NCBI GenBank assembly: GCA_964581105.1
Contig: CAZOMB010000011.1
Span: 1-35,197 of the forward strand
Length of the DNA: 35,197 nucleotides
Origin: UBA10161 sp964581105
Lineage (GTDB): Archaea > Micrarchaeota > Micrarchaeia > Anstonellales > Anstonellaceae
Direction of reading: 5' to 3'
The position numbers and the translations under genes are program-made. The notes below the pieces were generated by a model. That model did no database searches. It was given only the letters and a program-made list of their open reading frames with translations, and had not been told where the DNA came from. This document shows positions 7,709-15,508 of this stretch, piece after piece (positions within the stretch are counted from its first letter, which is position 1; each line of letters starts with the position of its first letter).

Positions 7709-8917
7709 CTATATTGTCCTGTCAATCTGCTCCTTTATTTCCCTGTGCCCAATGTTTCTTCCCTCAGCAAGGTCTTTTTTTGCCCATGAGATGAGAAGAG
7801 GCGCAAGAACAGTTGTAACAGCAGAAAGAAGTATCATTATTGTAACTATCCTCTGGTCAATTATCCCAGTTTCAAGACCAACAAATGCCACTGCAAGCGT
7901 TGTGCTAAGCTGGGGTATTGTTGAAGCTCCTATTAGCCTGCTTTGCGCTTTTCCAAAGCCTGCAAGCCTGCCTCCAAAATAACCGCTCACAAGCTTTGAG
8001 AGAACAGAGCCAGCAATAATTGCAACTGCAAGAAGGGCAGCATCCCCTATGTTCCCAAATACTGACAGCTCCATTTCAGTGCCTATTATTATGAAAAATG
8101 CAGGGATGAAAAGCCCATAGCTTATTGCATGGAGCTTTTTCCTCAAAAGCTCGCTTTTTATTGACTCTGAAAGAACAAGGCCTGCGAAAAAGCCTGCAAT
8201 AATTGCATGCATGCCAAGCAGGTCAAATATGATGACAACAGCAATAAGGGTTGCAAAAACAAGGCGCAAATCCTGCTCAAACAGGTCCTTGTCCTTCCTG
8301 CTTTTCTGGAACAAGAACCACCTAAGCCTTGGTATTATGAACTTCAAGGCGAGCATTGAGATGAATACCAGGGGATAGAAGATTATGAGCGGCATATCTG
8401 TTGTCGGGTTTATTGTCTGCAAAGCAACTGAAAGAAGCACAAGGCTTGTGACATCCTCAAACATGGTTGAGCCAACAATCACCTTGCCAAGCTTTTTGTT
8501 CATCAGCCCCATTGCTTCCAATGAAGGAATTACAACTGCAATTGAGGAGGAGATGAATATTATGCCAAGCATTATTGCTGCAACAATGCCATACCCAAAG
8601 TAAAGTGCAATTCCAAACCCAACTAAAAAAGGGATGCTTCCATTGAGAATGGAAATTTTTGCAATTTTTGACTTGAACTTTGCAAGGCTTGACAGGCGTA
8701 TTTCAATGCCTGCCATGAACATGAGGAAAATAAGGCCAACACTGCCAATAAAGTCAGTTGTTTGCGTTGGCTCAAATATATCAAGAAAATAAGGGCCGAT
8801 TATTATGCCGGTTGCAATCAAAGCAACAACATATGGAAGGTGGAACCTGCGGAAAAGCTCTGACAGGAACAGCCCTGCAGATATCAGTATAAGGAAGGAC
8901 AACAGCTCTTGTGCCAC
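7709..8917 (-). CDS. CPA2-type cation/proton antiporter
   Basis: This is a 402-residue membrane protein with about 12-13 hydrophobic helices. Features of the Kef/NapA-like monovalent cation/proton antiporter family include LIATGIIIGP in helix 2, FLMFMAGIEIR, SSSIAVVIP, and FEDVTSLVLL. The last places Glu154-Asp155 where the family carries its acidic ion-binding pair (usually DD or ND). The protein stops after the membrane domain, without the TrkA/RCK nucleotide-binding domain that many Kef proteins carry, so gating must differ. Na+ or K+ exchange for protons across the cytoplasmic membrane is expected. The start is GTG. A TATA element about 27 nt upstream implies a nearly leaderless mRNA. Confidence 0.92.
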   Translation of the reverse strand: MAQELLSFLILISAGLFLSELFRRFHLPYVVALIATGIIIGPYFLDIFEPTQTTDFIGSVGLIFLMFMAGIEIRLSSLAKFKSKIAKISILNGSIPFLVGFGIALYFGYGIVAAIMLGIIFISSSIAVVIPSLEAMGLMNKKLGKVIVGSTMFEDVTSLVLLSVALQTINPTTDMPLIIFYPLVFISMLALKFIIPRLRWFLFQKSRKDKDLFEQDLRLVFATLIAVVIIFDLLGMHAIIAGFFAGLVLSESIKSELLRKKLHAISYGLFIPAFFIIIGTEMELSVFGNIGDAALLAVAIIAGSVLSKLVSGYFGGRLAGFGKAQSRLIGASTIPQLSTTLAVAFVGLETGIIDQRIVTIMILLSAVTTVLAPLLISWAKKDLAEGRNIGHREIKEQIDRTI

Positions 8918-8938
8918 AAAAGAGTATTTTCCCTGCCA

Positions 8939-8949
8939 CTATAAAAAAC
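8939..8949. promoter_or_regulatory. Shared TATA element between divergent leaderless genes
   Basis: CTATAAAAAAC reads as a TATA box in both directions (GTTTTTTATAG on the minus strand). Its centre is about 25 nt from the ATG at 8969 and about 27 nt from the GTG at 8917. Those distances match an archaeal TATA-to-start spacing, so both transcripts would begin at or next to their start codons. No Shine-Dalgarno sequence precedes either start. Confidence 0.55.
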
Positions 8950-8968
8950 CCATTCCCCATTTCTCTTT

Positions 8969-10414
8969 ATGGCAAAACTGGCTATTGCCCCATTTATTGT
9001 GCTTTTGCTTGCTTCTTTTCCAGCATTTGCAGCACAAGTGCAAACATTCATTGATTCATCATTTGAGCCAGACCAGGTTGTAAGCGCACAGGAGCTGTCA
9101 GGAGCAGACTATGTGCTCATACTTGCAGATGGGCAAGAGACATATGTTGTTCACAGCAGCACAGCACAGCCTATTCTTGAGGCTCATCTTATAGAACAAG
9201 CGCTTAAAGAGCATGTTAAGAGCCAAACAGGGGTACAGGCACTTGCAGATTCTGCAGCAGCCCTTCCAGCAAAAATTTTAGAGGCAAAGCAAGAATATGA
9301 GAAGGACTGCATGAGGCTTACTGGCACTGATATGCATGATTGCACCAGCAAAGAGACATGCATACTTGCCTGCAAAGCAAACCCAAACTGCGACATTCTC
9401 CTTTATGCTGAGGGATTTTGGGAGGAAATACTTGGCTGGACAACTCAGAGAAAAAACTTTAGCCAGCTTGTATTGTCCTACCAGGAAAATATAGACAAAG
9501 TAACTTATGACGAGTCAGTGGCAGATGAGAAAATAGACAAGCTTTCAGGGCTTTTGCAGGTTTCTCAAAACATCACGCAGAGCGGCCTGTTCCTTAACAG
9601 GTCTGATGAGGGGTGCATTGGCTTAAATGCAACAAGGCGCTGCTATGCATACTGCCCAAAAGTGGATTACTCAAGCTTGTTAATTGAGCAGGAAAAGTCA
9701 AACATGCTCTCAATAAAGTCAATACATTCCCAACTTGCACAGCAAAAAAGCCGCTCTCTTCAAATACTTGAAAGAACAAATGAAAATGAGCAGCATCTCT
9801 CAACCAGGGAAACCAGGTTTGCTGAGCTGAGGCTGTACATGCTAAATGAAATGATAAGGCTGGAAAAATCCTTGTCAAACCTTTCAAATAAAGTAAAAGA
9901 CCTGTCAATTGAAACCTCAATACAAGAGCTTGCCAATCTATCAGAGGAAATAATAGAGCTTGGGGAGGATGGCTATTACAGGCAGTCGCTGGAAAAAGGA
10001 AATGAGTTTAAGGCAAAGGCAAATTACACTGCCAAAAAAATCGAGTCAGCCCTTTACCAATACCAACAGATGCAAGGAGCAATAGCGTCACTTGAGGACA
10101 AGCTGGACAAGGCATCATACCTTTTGGATGACCCGGCGCAGCAGGAATTTTCATCAAACCTGTCACAAATCAAGTCAAATGCCTCTGCTGTGCAGACAAT
10201 GTCGCAGATAAGCCAGGCAATGTCAGATATAGGTGCAATTGAGTCAGAACTAATGGTTGCAGTCACAGATGCTGCGCTTGCAAAAGACCTTGAGGCTGAC
10301 TTTAACCCAAAACTCCCTCCAGTAAAAGGAATCCCAAAAGACTTTGTGTGCCTGCCAGCAGCAGCTATTCTGCTTGCTCTGGTATTTGTATTTCCCCAGC
10401 CAAGAAAAAGCTAG
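8969..10414 (+). CDS. Secreted coiled-coil protein with C-terminal membrane anchor
   Basis: The 481-residue protein has a cleavable signal (residues 1-21, ending FPAFA) and a short beta-rich domain (about 22-75). A Cys-containing helical segment (about 110-230) includes ETCILACKANPNC and CIGLNATRRCYAYC. Long predicted coiled coils run from about 235 to 445, and a C-terminal membrane helix (LPAAAILLALVFVF) is followed by a short basic tail. It would sit outside the membrane, anchored at its C-terminus. No family is recognised. The layout matches the NHL protein at 28756-30738, so both may belong to an envelope scaffold. There is no SD sequence and the mRNA is probably leaderless. Confidence 0.8.
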   Translation: MAKLAIAPFIVLLLASFPAFAAQVQTFIDSSFEPDQVVSAQELSGADYVLILADGQETYVVHSSTAQPILEAHLIEQALKEHVKSQTGVQALADSAAALPAKILEAKQEYEKDCMRLTGTDMHDCTSKETCILACKANPNCDILLYAEGFWEEILGWTTQRKNFSQLVLSYQENIDKVTYDESVADEKIDKLSGLLQVSQNITQSGLFLNRSDEGCIGLNATRRCYAYCPKVDYSSLLIEQEKSNMLSIKSIHSQLAQQKSRSLQILERTNENEQHLSTRETRFAELRLYMLNEMIRLEKSLSNLSNKVKDLSIETSIQELANLSEEIIELGEDGYYRQSLEKGNEFKAKANYTAKKIESALYQYQQMQGAIASLEDKLDKASYLLDDPAQQEFSSNLSQIKSNASAVQTMSQISQAMSDIGAIESELMVAVTDAALAKDLEADFNPKLPPVKGIPKDFVCLPAAAILLALVFVFPQPRKS

Positions 10415-10441
10415 TTTGTGGCTGCTTTGCTATGGACAAGT

Positions 10442-10476
10442 GTTTAAAATGGGTTAGGACAATAGACAAAAGGAGG
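10442..10476 (+). promoter_or_regulatory. Promoter and ribosome site of L35Ae
   Basis: The TATA-like GTTTAAAAT (10442-10450) is followed by AGGAGGT (10471-10477), a perfect match to the archaeal anti-SD sequence, 6-7 nt before the ATG at 10484. Transcription should start near 10470-10475. Confidence 0.55.
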
Positions 10477-10483
10477 TCATGAA

Positions 10484-10741
10484 ATGAAGGGAAGAATTTC
10501 AAACTACAGGAGGGGCGCGCACACAGAATACACCAACCAGTACATAGTACAGGTTGACGGTGTACAGGACCGCTCATCTGCAGACGGCATAGTTGGCAAA
10601 AGGGTTGTATGGAAAACAGCAACAGGAAAGGAAATAGTGGGAAGGGTAAGAAAAGCCCATGGCAACTCTGGCGCAGTGCTTGTGAAATTTGACAAAGGGC
10701 TTCCTGGCCAGGCAATTGGAACAGAAGTGGAACTTTCTTAA
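10484..10741 (+). CDS. rpl35ae: Large-subunit ribosomal protein eL33 (L35Ae)
   Basis: This 85-residue protein matches the archaeal/eukaryotic L35Ae family along its length. A basic N-terminus (KGRISNYRRG) is followed by the TNQYIVQVDGV strand, GKRVVWKTATGKEIVGRV, and the family hallmark KAHGNSGAVLVKFDKGLPGQAIG. L35Ae binds 23S rRNA and has no bacterial counterpart, so it is strong evidence that this is archaeal DNA. The AGGAGGT before its ATG is the best ribosome site in the window, as expected for a highly translated gene. Archease follows 21 nt downstream and is probably co-transcribed. Confidence 0.97.
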   Translation: MKGRISNYRRGAHTEYTNQYIVQVDGVQDRSSADGIVGKRVVWKTATGKEIVGRVRKAHGNSGAVLVKFDKGLPGQAIGTEVELS

Positions 10742-10762
10742 TCTTCTTCAAAAGTGGTTTTT

Positions 10763-11158
10763 ATGGAGTACAAGTTCTTAGAGCATACTGCTGACCTGTT
10801 GTTTGAGGCATATGGCAAAACATATGAAAAAGCGCTTCAAAACGCAGCAAAGGCAATGTTTTCTGTTTTTGGGGATGCAAATGAAAAGGAAAAAGCTTCC
10901 TTCAAACTGTCAGCACACAACATAGAAGAGCTAACTGTGCATGCTTTGGCAGACTTATTGGCATACATGGATACGCATGAAATCGTTTTCTCAAGAATTG
11001 AAGTGAAAAAGTTTGATTCAAAGGCAAACTCCCTTGAAATTGATGCTTGGGGCGAGAAAAAGCAGCCAAAAGACTCAGTAAAGGCAGTCACTTACCATGA
11101 GCTTATGGTAAAAAAGGGAAAAGATGGATGGACAATAAGGATATTGCTTGATGTCTGA
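10763..11158 (+). CDS. Archease
   Basis: This 131-residue archease begins MEYKFLEHTADLLFEAYG. The family's conserved H-T-A-D and the C-terminal LLDV carry metal-binding acidic residues (Asp11 and the terminal Asp). Archease activates the RtcB RNA ligase, which joins tRNA exons after intron removal. That fits with two interrupted tRNAs in this window. I prefer the ATG at 10763 to the GTG at 10754 because the family normally starts with this strand. There is no classical SD, but AAAAGTGGTTTTT abuts the start, a sequence also seen before two neighbouring genes. Its TGA directly abuts the stop of the convergent Zn-ribbon gene. Confidence 0.95.
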   Translation: MEYKFLEHTADLLFEAYGKTYEKALQNAAKAMFSVFGDANEKEKASFKLSAHNIEELTVHALADLLAYMDTHEIVFSRIEVKKFDSKANSLEIDAWGEKKQPKDSVKAVTYHELMVKKGKDGWTIRILLDV

Positions 11159-11497
11159 CTACTTTTTGCTGTTGAAAAGGGGCTTGCCATTCTGCTCAAA
11201 GGGAAGCTTCACATAATAAATTCCTTCCTCATCCTTCAGGACAACCGGGTTTTTTGAAAGAGAGTTTATGTCAACAAGAAAAACCCCTTCTGTAAGCACC
11301 TTTATGTTTTCAACATCCTCAGAGGTAAAAGTGCTTCTTGCATGGTATGAATAAGGGGCCTTTTTTTCCTTTTCAGGGCTTTTTTTCTTCTCACCATCTT
11401 CCCTTATGAATGAAAAAACCTTTGAGCCGCAAGGGCAGCCTGCATTTATCTCGTCAATTGTTGTGGCTATCCTGCCGCATCTTACACACTTGTGCAT
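11159..11497 (-). CDS. Archaeal Zn-ribbon protein
   Basis: The 112-residue protein has an N-terminal zinc ribbon, CVRCGR followed by CPCGS (Cys4, Cys7, Cys21 and Cys23 as likely ligands). A Lys/Glu-rich linker (about 35-48) leads to a C-terminal domain with LTEGVFLVDINSLSKNPVV and YYVKLPF. This matches an uncharacterised archaeal family (COG3364 as I recall it) that often neighbours an Era-like GTPase and a DUF2073 protein. Here the GTPase is directly upstream and no DUF2073 gene is present. A link to RNA or ribosome biology is inferred from context only. It is the last gene of the purB-led run. Confidence 0.85.
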   Translation of the reverse strand: MHKCVRCGRIATTIDEINAGCPCGSKVFSFIREDGEKKKSPEKEKKAPYSYHARSTFTSEDVENIKVLTEGVFLVDINSLSKNPVVLKDEEGIYYVKLPFEQNGKPLFNSKK

Positions 11498-11515
11498 AAA
11501 ACCACTTTTTGAAAA

Positions 11516-12136
11516 TCAGGAAAGCTTTTGTGCAATTTCCTTGTAAAGAACCTCCAAATTCTCGCCTGTCATTGCTGAAACCTCAACAAAGTCATAGCCT
11601 GGAAAGGCTTCCCTTACCTTTCTTGTATTTGCAGAAGGCAGGTCTATCTTGTTTGCAACTATGACAATCGGGATATCCCTTGCCTCAATATTTCCCATTA
11701 TTGTGATATTAACCTGGGTATAAGGGTCTTCAGTGGCATCAATTATGAAAAGCGCAGCATCAACCTTGTCCATTGTTCTCACTGCCTCAACAACCCCTCT
11801 TGTTGCTTCTCTTGCCCTTTTCTTTGCCTCCTCCTTTTTCAGCCCATACTCAAGAAAATCCCGGTAATCGACCTTTACTGCAATGCCAGGCATGTCAAGG
11901 AGGCTCATTGTCAGCTTAAACCCCTTGAGCTTGAGTGTCACATGCTCTTTTTTTTGCACTTTCCTTGTTTCATGGGGCACTGGGCTTACTGCGCCAAGCG
12001 ACTCATCTGCGAGGTCAACGCATATCCTGTTTGCAAGCGTGGTCTTGCCAACATTCGGGCTCCCATATACGCCAAGGGAAAGTTCTTTTTTCCCCCTGAG
12101 CACTTTTCTGAGCCAGTCAATTATTCCCTTAAGCAT
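11516..12136 (-). CDS. Era-like small GTPase
   Basis: This 206-residue GTPase has every nucleotide-binding motif in order: P-loop GSPNVGKTT (about 26-34), a switch I region around HETRKV, DMPG for G3, NKID for G4 and SAMTG for G5. It carries no KH or other RNA-binding domain. The short N-terminal helix (LKGIIDWLRKVLRGKK) is amphipathic and basic. The group is archaeal and its cellular role is not settled; ribosome-related functions are likely by analogy with Era and Obg. The ATG at 12136 is preferred over an adjacent TTG. It follows the fusion gene by 37 nt and precedes the Zn-ribbon gene by 18 nt, matching the known genomic association of these two families. Confidence 0.92.
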   Translation of the reverse strand: MLKGIIDWLRKVLRGKKELSLGVYGSPNVGKTTLANRICVDLADESLGAVSPVPHETRKVQKKEHVTLKLKGFKLTMSLLDMPGIAVKVDYRDFLEYGLKKEEAKKRAREATRGVVEAVRTMDKVDAALFIIDATEDPYTQVNITIMGNIEARDIPIVIVANKIDLPSANTRKVREAFPGYDFVEVSAMTGENLEVLYKEIAQKLS

Positions 12137-12173
12137 CAAACCACTTTTATGGGGATTTTTTTCCTGCCAAGAA

Positions 12174-13376
12174 TTATAAGTTTTCCTTATACTCCACTTT
12201 TCCGTCTTTTATCTCGAATTTCCCTTTTGCAAACTTCCCAACAATCATTGGCAGGCCTATATGCTCCCTTTCAAGTATCTCTGCTGCAGCCTCTTCTGCG
12301 TCCTTGCAGCCTGAGATGTCTACCTTTTCCTGGTGGATTATTGGCCCGCCGTCAAGCGAGGAATCAACAAAATGTATGGTATAGCCAGAAACCTTTTCCC
12401 CGGCGTCAAATGCATCCTTTTGTGCGTGTGCCCCTGGGTATTTTGGCAAAAGGGAGGGGTGTATGTTTATTATTTTCCCTTTGTATGCTTCAAGAAGCTC
12501 CTTGTCCTTTATTATTTTCATATATCCTGCAAGCACAACCAGGTCAGGCTCAAGCTCATCAAGCTTTTGCTTTATCCCTTTATCCAGCTCTTCCCTGCTC
12601 TTGTGCTCAATCACAAATGAAGGGATTCCATTTCTTTTTGCCCTTCCAATAGCCTTTGCAGAGGCATTGTCCGTTATAAAGCCAATTATATGGGCAGCCA
12701 CTTTGCCAGACCTTATGCCTTCAATGATTGACTGGAAGTCGCTTCCCCTGCCAGAGGCAAGCACAACGACCGTTATTTTCTTTTTTGCCTCATCTCCGCT
12801 GCAGTCAATCACGCCTTGCTCTGTTACAATCATGTCAACTGCAACATCATGCGATTCTGTTGGGACTCTCTTCATTATCTGAAGCCCATATGACAGCCCT
12901 ACTTTTGTTCCTTTTATTTTTGAAAGCAATGAGTCATAGTAGCCCCTGCCATAGCCTATCCTGTGCCCTCTCCTGTCAAACGAAACCCCTGGCACAACTG
13001 CCAGGTCAATCTCTTTTGGGTCAACTTTTCTCTCCTCTTTTTTTTGGGGCTCCAATATTCCAAACTCGCCAAGCTCAAGCTCTTTCATATCACCTATAGA
13101 ATAAAGCTCAAGGCTGTGCGTTTCCTTTATGGTGGCAGGAAGGCAGACCTTTTTGCCAAGAGACAGTGCGCTTTGTATTATTCCGTCAGTATGGACTTCT
13201 GCCCCCTTTGAGGCATAAACCAACATGCATTTTGCAGAATCAAACTCAGGCAAGTGCAAAAAACAGTCCATTATCCTTATGCAGTGAACATGGCCCCCCT
13301 TTGAGTGATGAAATTCCCTCTTTTCAATCATCCTTTCCCTTAATTCCTTCTTATCTGCCCCTTTTTTCTCGTCCAT
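12174..13376 (-). CDS. 5-formyl-THF cyclo-ligase / GAR formyltransferase fusion
   Basis: The 400-residue protein combines two enzymes. Residues about 8-195 are 5-formyltetrahydrofolate cyclo-ligase, with ELRERMIEKR, the folate/ATP-site VVPGVSFDRRGHRIGYGRGYYDSLL, and SHDVAVDMIVTE. Residues about 200-400 are phosphoribosylglycinamide formyltransferase (PurN), with VLASGRGSDFQSII, the catalytic NIHPSLLPKYPG, and HFVDSSLDGGPII holding the catalytic Asp. The first returns stored 5-formyl-folate to the active pool. The second formylates GAR in purine synthesis using 10-formyl-folate. There is no stop or frameshift between the halves. The ATG at 13376 follows GGTGCT; upstream TTG is weaker. The gene sits between folC and the GTPase. 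Confidence 0.95.
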   Translation of the reverse strand: MDEKKGADKKELRERMIEKREFHHSKGGHVHCIRIMDCFLHLPEFDSAKCMLVYASKGAEVHTDGIIQSALSLGKKVCLPATIKETHSLELYSIGDMKELELGEFGILEPQKKEERKVDPKEIDLAVVPGVSFDRRGHRIGYGRGYYDSLLSKIKGTKVGLSYGLQIMKRVPTESHDVAVDMIVTEQGVIDCSGDEAKKKITVVVLASGRGSDFQSIIEGIRSGKVAAHIIGFITDNASAKAIGRAKRNGIPSFVIEHKSREELDKGIKQKLDELEPDLVVLAGYMKIIKDKELLEAYKGKIINIHPSLLPKYPGAHAQKDAFDAGEKVSGYTIHFVDSSLDGGPIIHQEKVDISGCKDAEEAAAEILEREHIGLPMIVGKFAKGKFEIKDGKVEYKENL

Positions 13377-13394
13377 CCTAAGCACCAACCCTCA

Positions 13395-14660
13395 TTATTG
13401 AACTATCCTTATTTTATCCTTATTGAACAGCTCAGCCAAAAGGTATATAGAGCCTGCTATTATGACTGCTCCAGGCTTTCCTGCCATTTTTTTGGCTTTT
13501 CTGAGTGCAGCACCAGGATTTTTCACAACTGCTGCTCTTGGAACTGCCCTTTTCATGCTTAAAAGCCTGGCTGCCCTTTTTGTAGAAACTTTTGTGAGCA
13601 CAACCATGTCAAACTCTTTTGAGAGCTTCCTGAGAACTGTTCCATAATGCTTGTCTTTCATTGCAGAGAACAAGAGCACTTTTTTTCGGGCTTTTATCCT
13701 TTTCACTTCCTTTGCAAGCGCGGCTGCGCCTTCAGGGTTGTGCGCGCAATCTGCAATTACCAATGGAAACTTGGAAATTGCCTGCAGCCTGAATTTTGGC
13801 ACTGCAGAACAAAGCCCTTTTTCAATTGCCTTTTTCGAAGCCCTGCAAAGAAATGAGGCAGCAAGGGCAACACAGGCATTTGATATCTGGAACCTGCCAG
13901 GAGCGCAAAGCTGGATGCAAAACCTGGTGCCTGAAAAGGTTGCATCAAAGCTGTACTTCCCGTCTTTTTCCCTCTCATTTCCCAGCAGAATGCTCTTTGA
14001 AACAAAAACAGGCTTTGCCCCTCTTTTCCTGCACTCTCTTTCCACTGCCTTTTGCGCCCTTTTGCCAATATTTCCGCAAACAACGGGAATTCCTTTTCTT
14101 GCAATGCCGCACTTTTCATAAGCTATTTTCTCAATTGTGCTTCCAAGCCTTGCTGTATGCTCAAGGGAAATTGAGGTTATTGCGCCTATTTTCGCATTAG
14201 CGGCATTTGTGGCGTCAAGCCTGCCGCCAAGCCCCACTTCAAGCACAGCAAAGCCAACTTTATTCCATTTGAAAATCAGGAAAGCCATTGCAGTTATAAC
14301 CTCAAAAAAAGTCGCACGTATATTGTTCTTTTTGCAAATCTTGATTACCTGAAGATAAGACCTGACAATGTCTTTTCTCCTTGCATTTTTTCCACATATC
14401 CTTATCCTTTCTGCAAATTCGCAAATATGCGGGGAAAAAAAAGTTCCTGCCCTTTTGCCGTCAGAGCAGAGGATAGAGCCAATCATGTGCACTGTTGAGC
14501 CTTTTCCATTGCTTCCTGCAACCAGGATGCTTTTGTAGCTGTTTTGGGGGTTTGAAAGCAAAGCAAGGATTTTTTTTATCCTGTTAAGCCCAAGCCTGCT
14601 TCCAAATTTCTCTAATGAATATAATTTCTGCAGGACTTTCCCATACTCGCTTTGGGGCAT
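13395..14660 (-). CDS. folC: Folylpolyglutamate/dihydrofolate synthase family
   Basis: This 421-residue Mur-ligase-like enzyme has the FolC start KLYSLEKFGSRLGLNRI, the P-loop VAGSNGKGSTVHMI, FFSPHICEFAERIRI, EVGLGGRLDATNA and the C-terminal-domain ADCAHNPEGA. FolC adds glutamates to folate (and, in bifunctional forms, to dihydropteroate) at the cost of ATP. That keeps folate in the cell and suits it to GlyA, FolD and PurN. I chose the ATG at 14660, which leaves 8 nt after the folD stop; an in-frame GTG at 14693 would overlap folD by 25 nt. The protein is unusually rich in Lys, Arg and Ala near its C-terminus. Its presence supports real folate use rather than methanopterin. Confidence 0.93.
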   Translation of the reverse strand: MPQSEYGKVLQKLYSLEKFGSRLGLNRIKKILALLSNPQNSYKSILVAGSNGKGSTVHMIGSILCSDGKRAGTFFSPHICEFAERIRICGKNARRKDIVRSYLQVIKICKKNNIRATFFEVITAMAFLIFKWNKVGFAVLEVGLGGRLDATNAANAKIGAITSISLEHTARLGSTIEKIAYEKCGIARKGIPVVCGNIGKRAQKAVERECRKRGAKPVFVSKSILLGNEREKDGKYSFDATFSGTRFCIQLCAPGRFQISNACVALAASFLCRASKKAIEKGLCSAVPKFRLQAISKFPLVIADCAHNPEGAAALAKEVKRIKARKKVLLFSAMKDKHYGTVLRKLSKEFDMVVLTKVSTKRAARLLSMKRAVPRAAVVKNPGAALRKAKKMAGKPGAVIIAGSIYLLAELFNKDKIRIVQ

Positions 14661-14668
14661 AGGCTCAC

Positions 14669-15508
14669 TTATTTTCTCCTTTGCTTGTAGCACTCAAGGG
14701 CGTTTTCAAGAAGCATTGCAACAGTCACAGGCCCCACCCCTCCTGGAACAGGGGTAATTAAAGAGGCCTTTTTGCTCACTTTCTCAAAATCAGCATCTCC
14801 AACAAGCTTTCCTTTTATTCTGTTGGTGCCAATGTCAATCACAACTGCCCCTTTCTTCACCATATCTTCGCTAAGGGCGTTTGGCTTTCCAACAGCAATG
14901 CATACAATGTCTGCCATGCTTGAGTGCTTTGCAATGTTTGCTGTTTTGCTGTGGCAAACAGTCACAGTGCAGTTCTCATTCAAAAGAAGGGCTGCAAGCG
15001 GCTTTCCGACTATCCTGCTCCTGCCTATTACAACTGCATGCTTTCCAGAAAGACCAACGCCGCTTTGCTTTAGCATGCGTATTACCCCTCTTGGAGTGCA
15101 TGCAGTCACTTTTGATTTGCCAAACATTGCATTTCCAAAGTTTTGCGGGTGAAAGCAGTCAACATCCTTTTCAAGAGACACCTTTGCAAGCACATTGTCC
15201 TCATCAATCCCTTTAGGGAGGGGAAGCTGCACAAGTATTGCGTCAACATTTTCATCCTGGTTCAGCCCAGTTACCTTTTCAATTATCTCATCTTCTGTTG
15301 CACTTGCAGGCAAAGTTACATTTTTTGACAAAATGCCAGCTAGTTTGCAGGCATCTGCCTTTTTTTTGGTATAAACAATGGAAGCAGGGTCATTTCCAAC
15401 CAGGACTATTGCAAGGCACGGGGCAGGAGAAAGTCCTGCGGCCTCTTTTTTCACCTTTTCAATAATCTGGTCAGCTATTTTTTTTCCGTCAATTATTTTT
15501 GCAGCCAT
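14669..15508 (-). CDS. folD: Methylene-THF dehydrogenase / methenyl-THF cyclohydrolase
   Basis: This 279-residue FolD has the standard signatures: GNDPASIVYTKKKADAC with the catalytic Lys, VQLPLPKGID, the NADP-site VVIGRSRIVGKPLAALLL, and the C-terminal TPVPGGVGPVTVAMLLENAL. It oxidises 5,10-methylene-THF to methenyl-THF and hydrolyses that to 10-formyl-THF. It therefore links GlyA to PurN, which flank it in the same run. Its ATG directly abuts the glyA stop (15509-15511), implying tight translational coupling. Confidence 0.97.
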   Translation of the reverse strand: MAAKIIDGKKIADQIIEKVKKEAAGLSPAPCLAIVLVGNDPASIVYTKKKADACKLAGILSKNVTLPASATEDEIIEKVTGLNQDENVDAILVQLPLPKGIDEDNVLAKVSLEKDVDCFHPQNFGNAMFGKSKVTACTPRGVIRMLKQSGVGLSGKHAVVIGRSRIVGKPLAALLLNENCTVTVCHSKTANIAKHSSMADIVCIAVGKPNALSEDMVKKGAVVIDIGTNRIKGKLVGDADFEKVSKKASLITPVPGGVGPVTVAMLLENALECYKQRRK

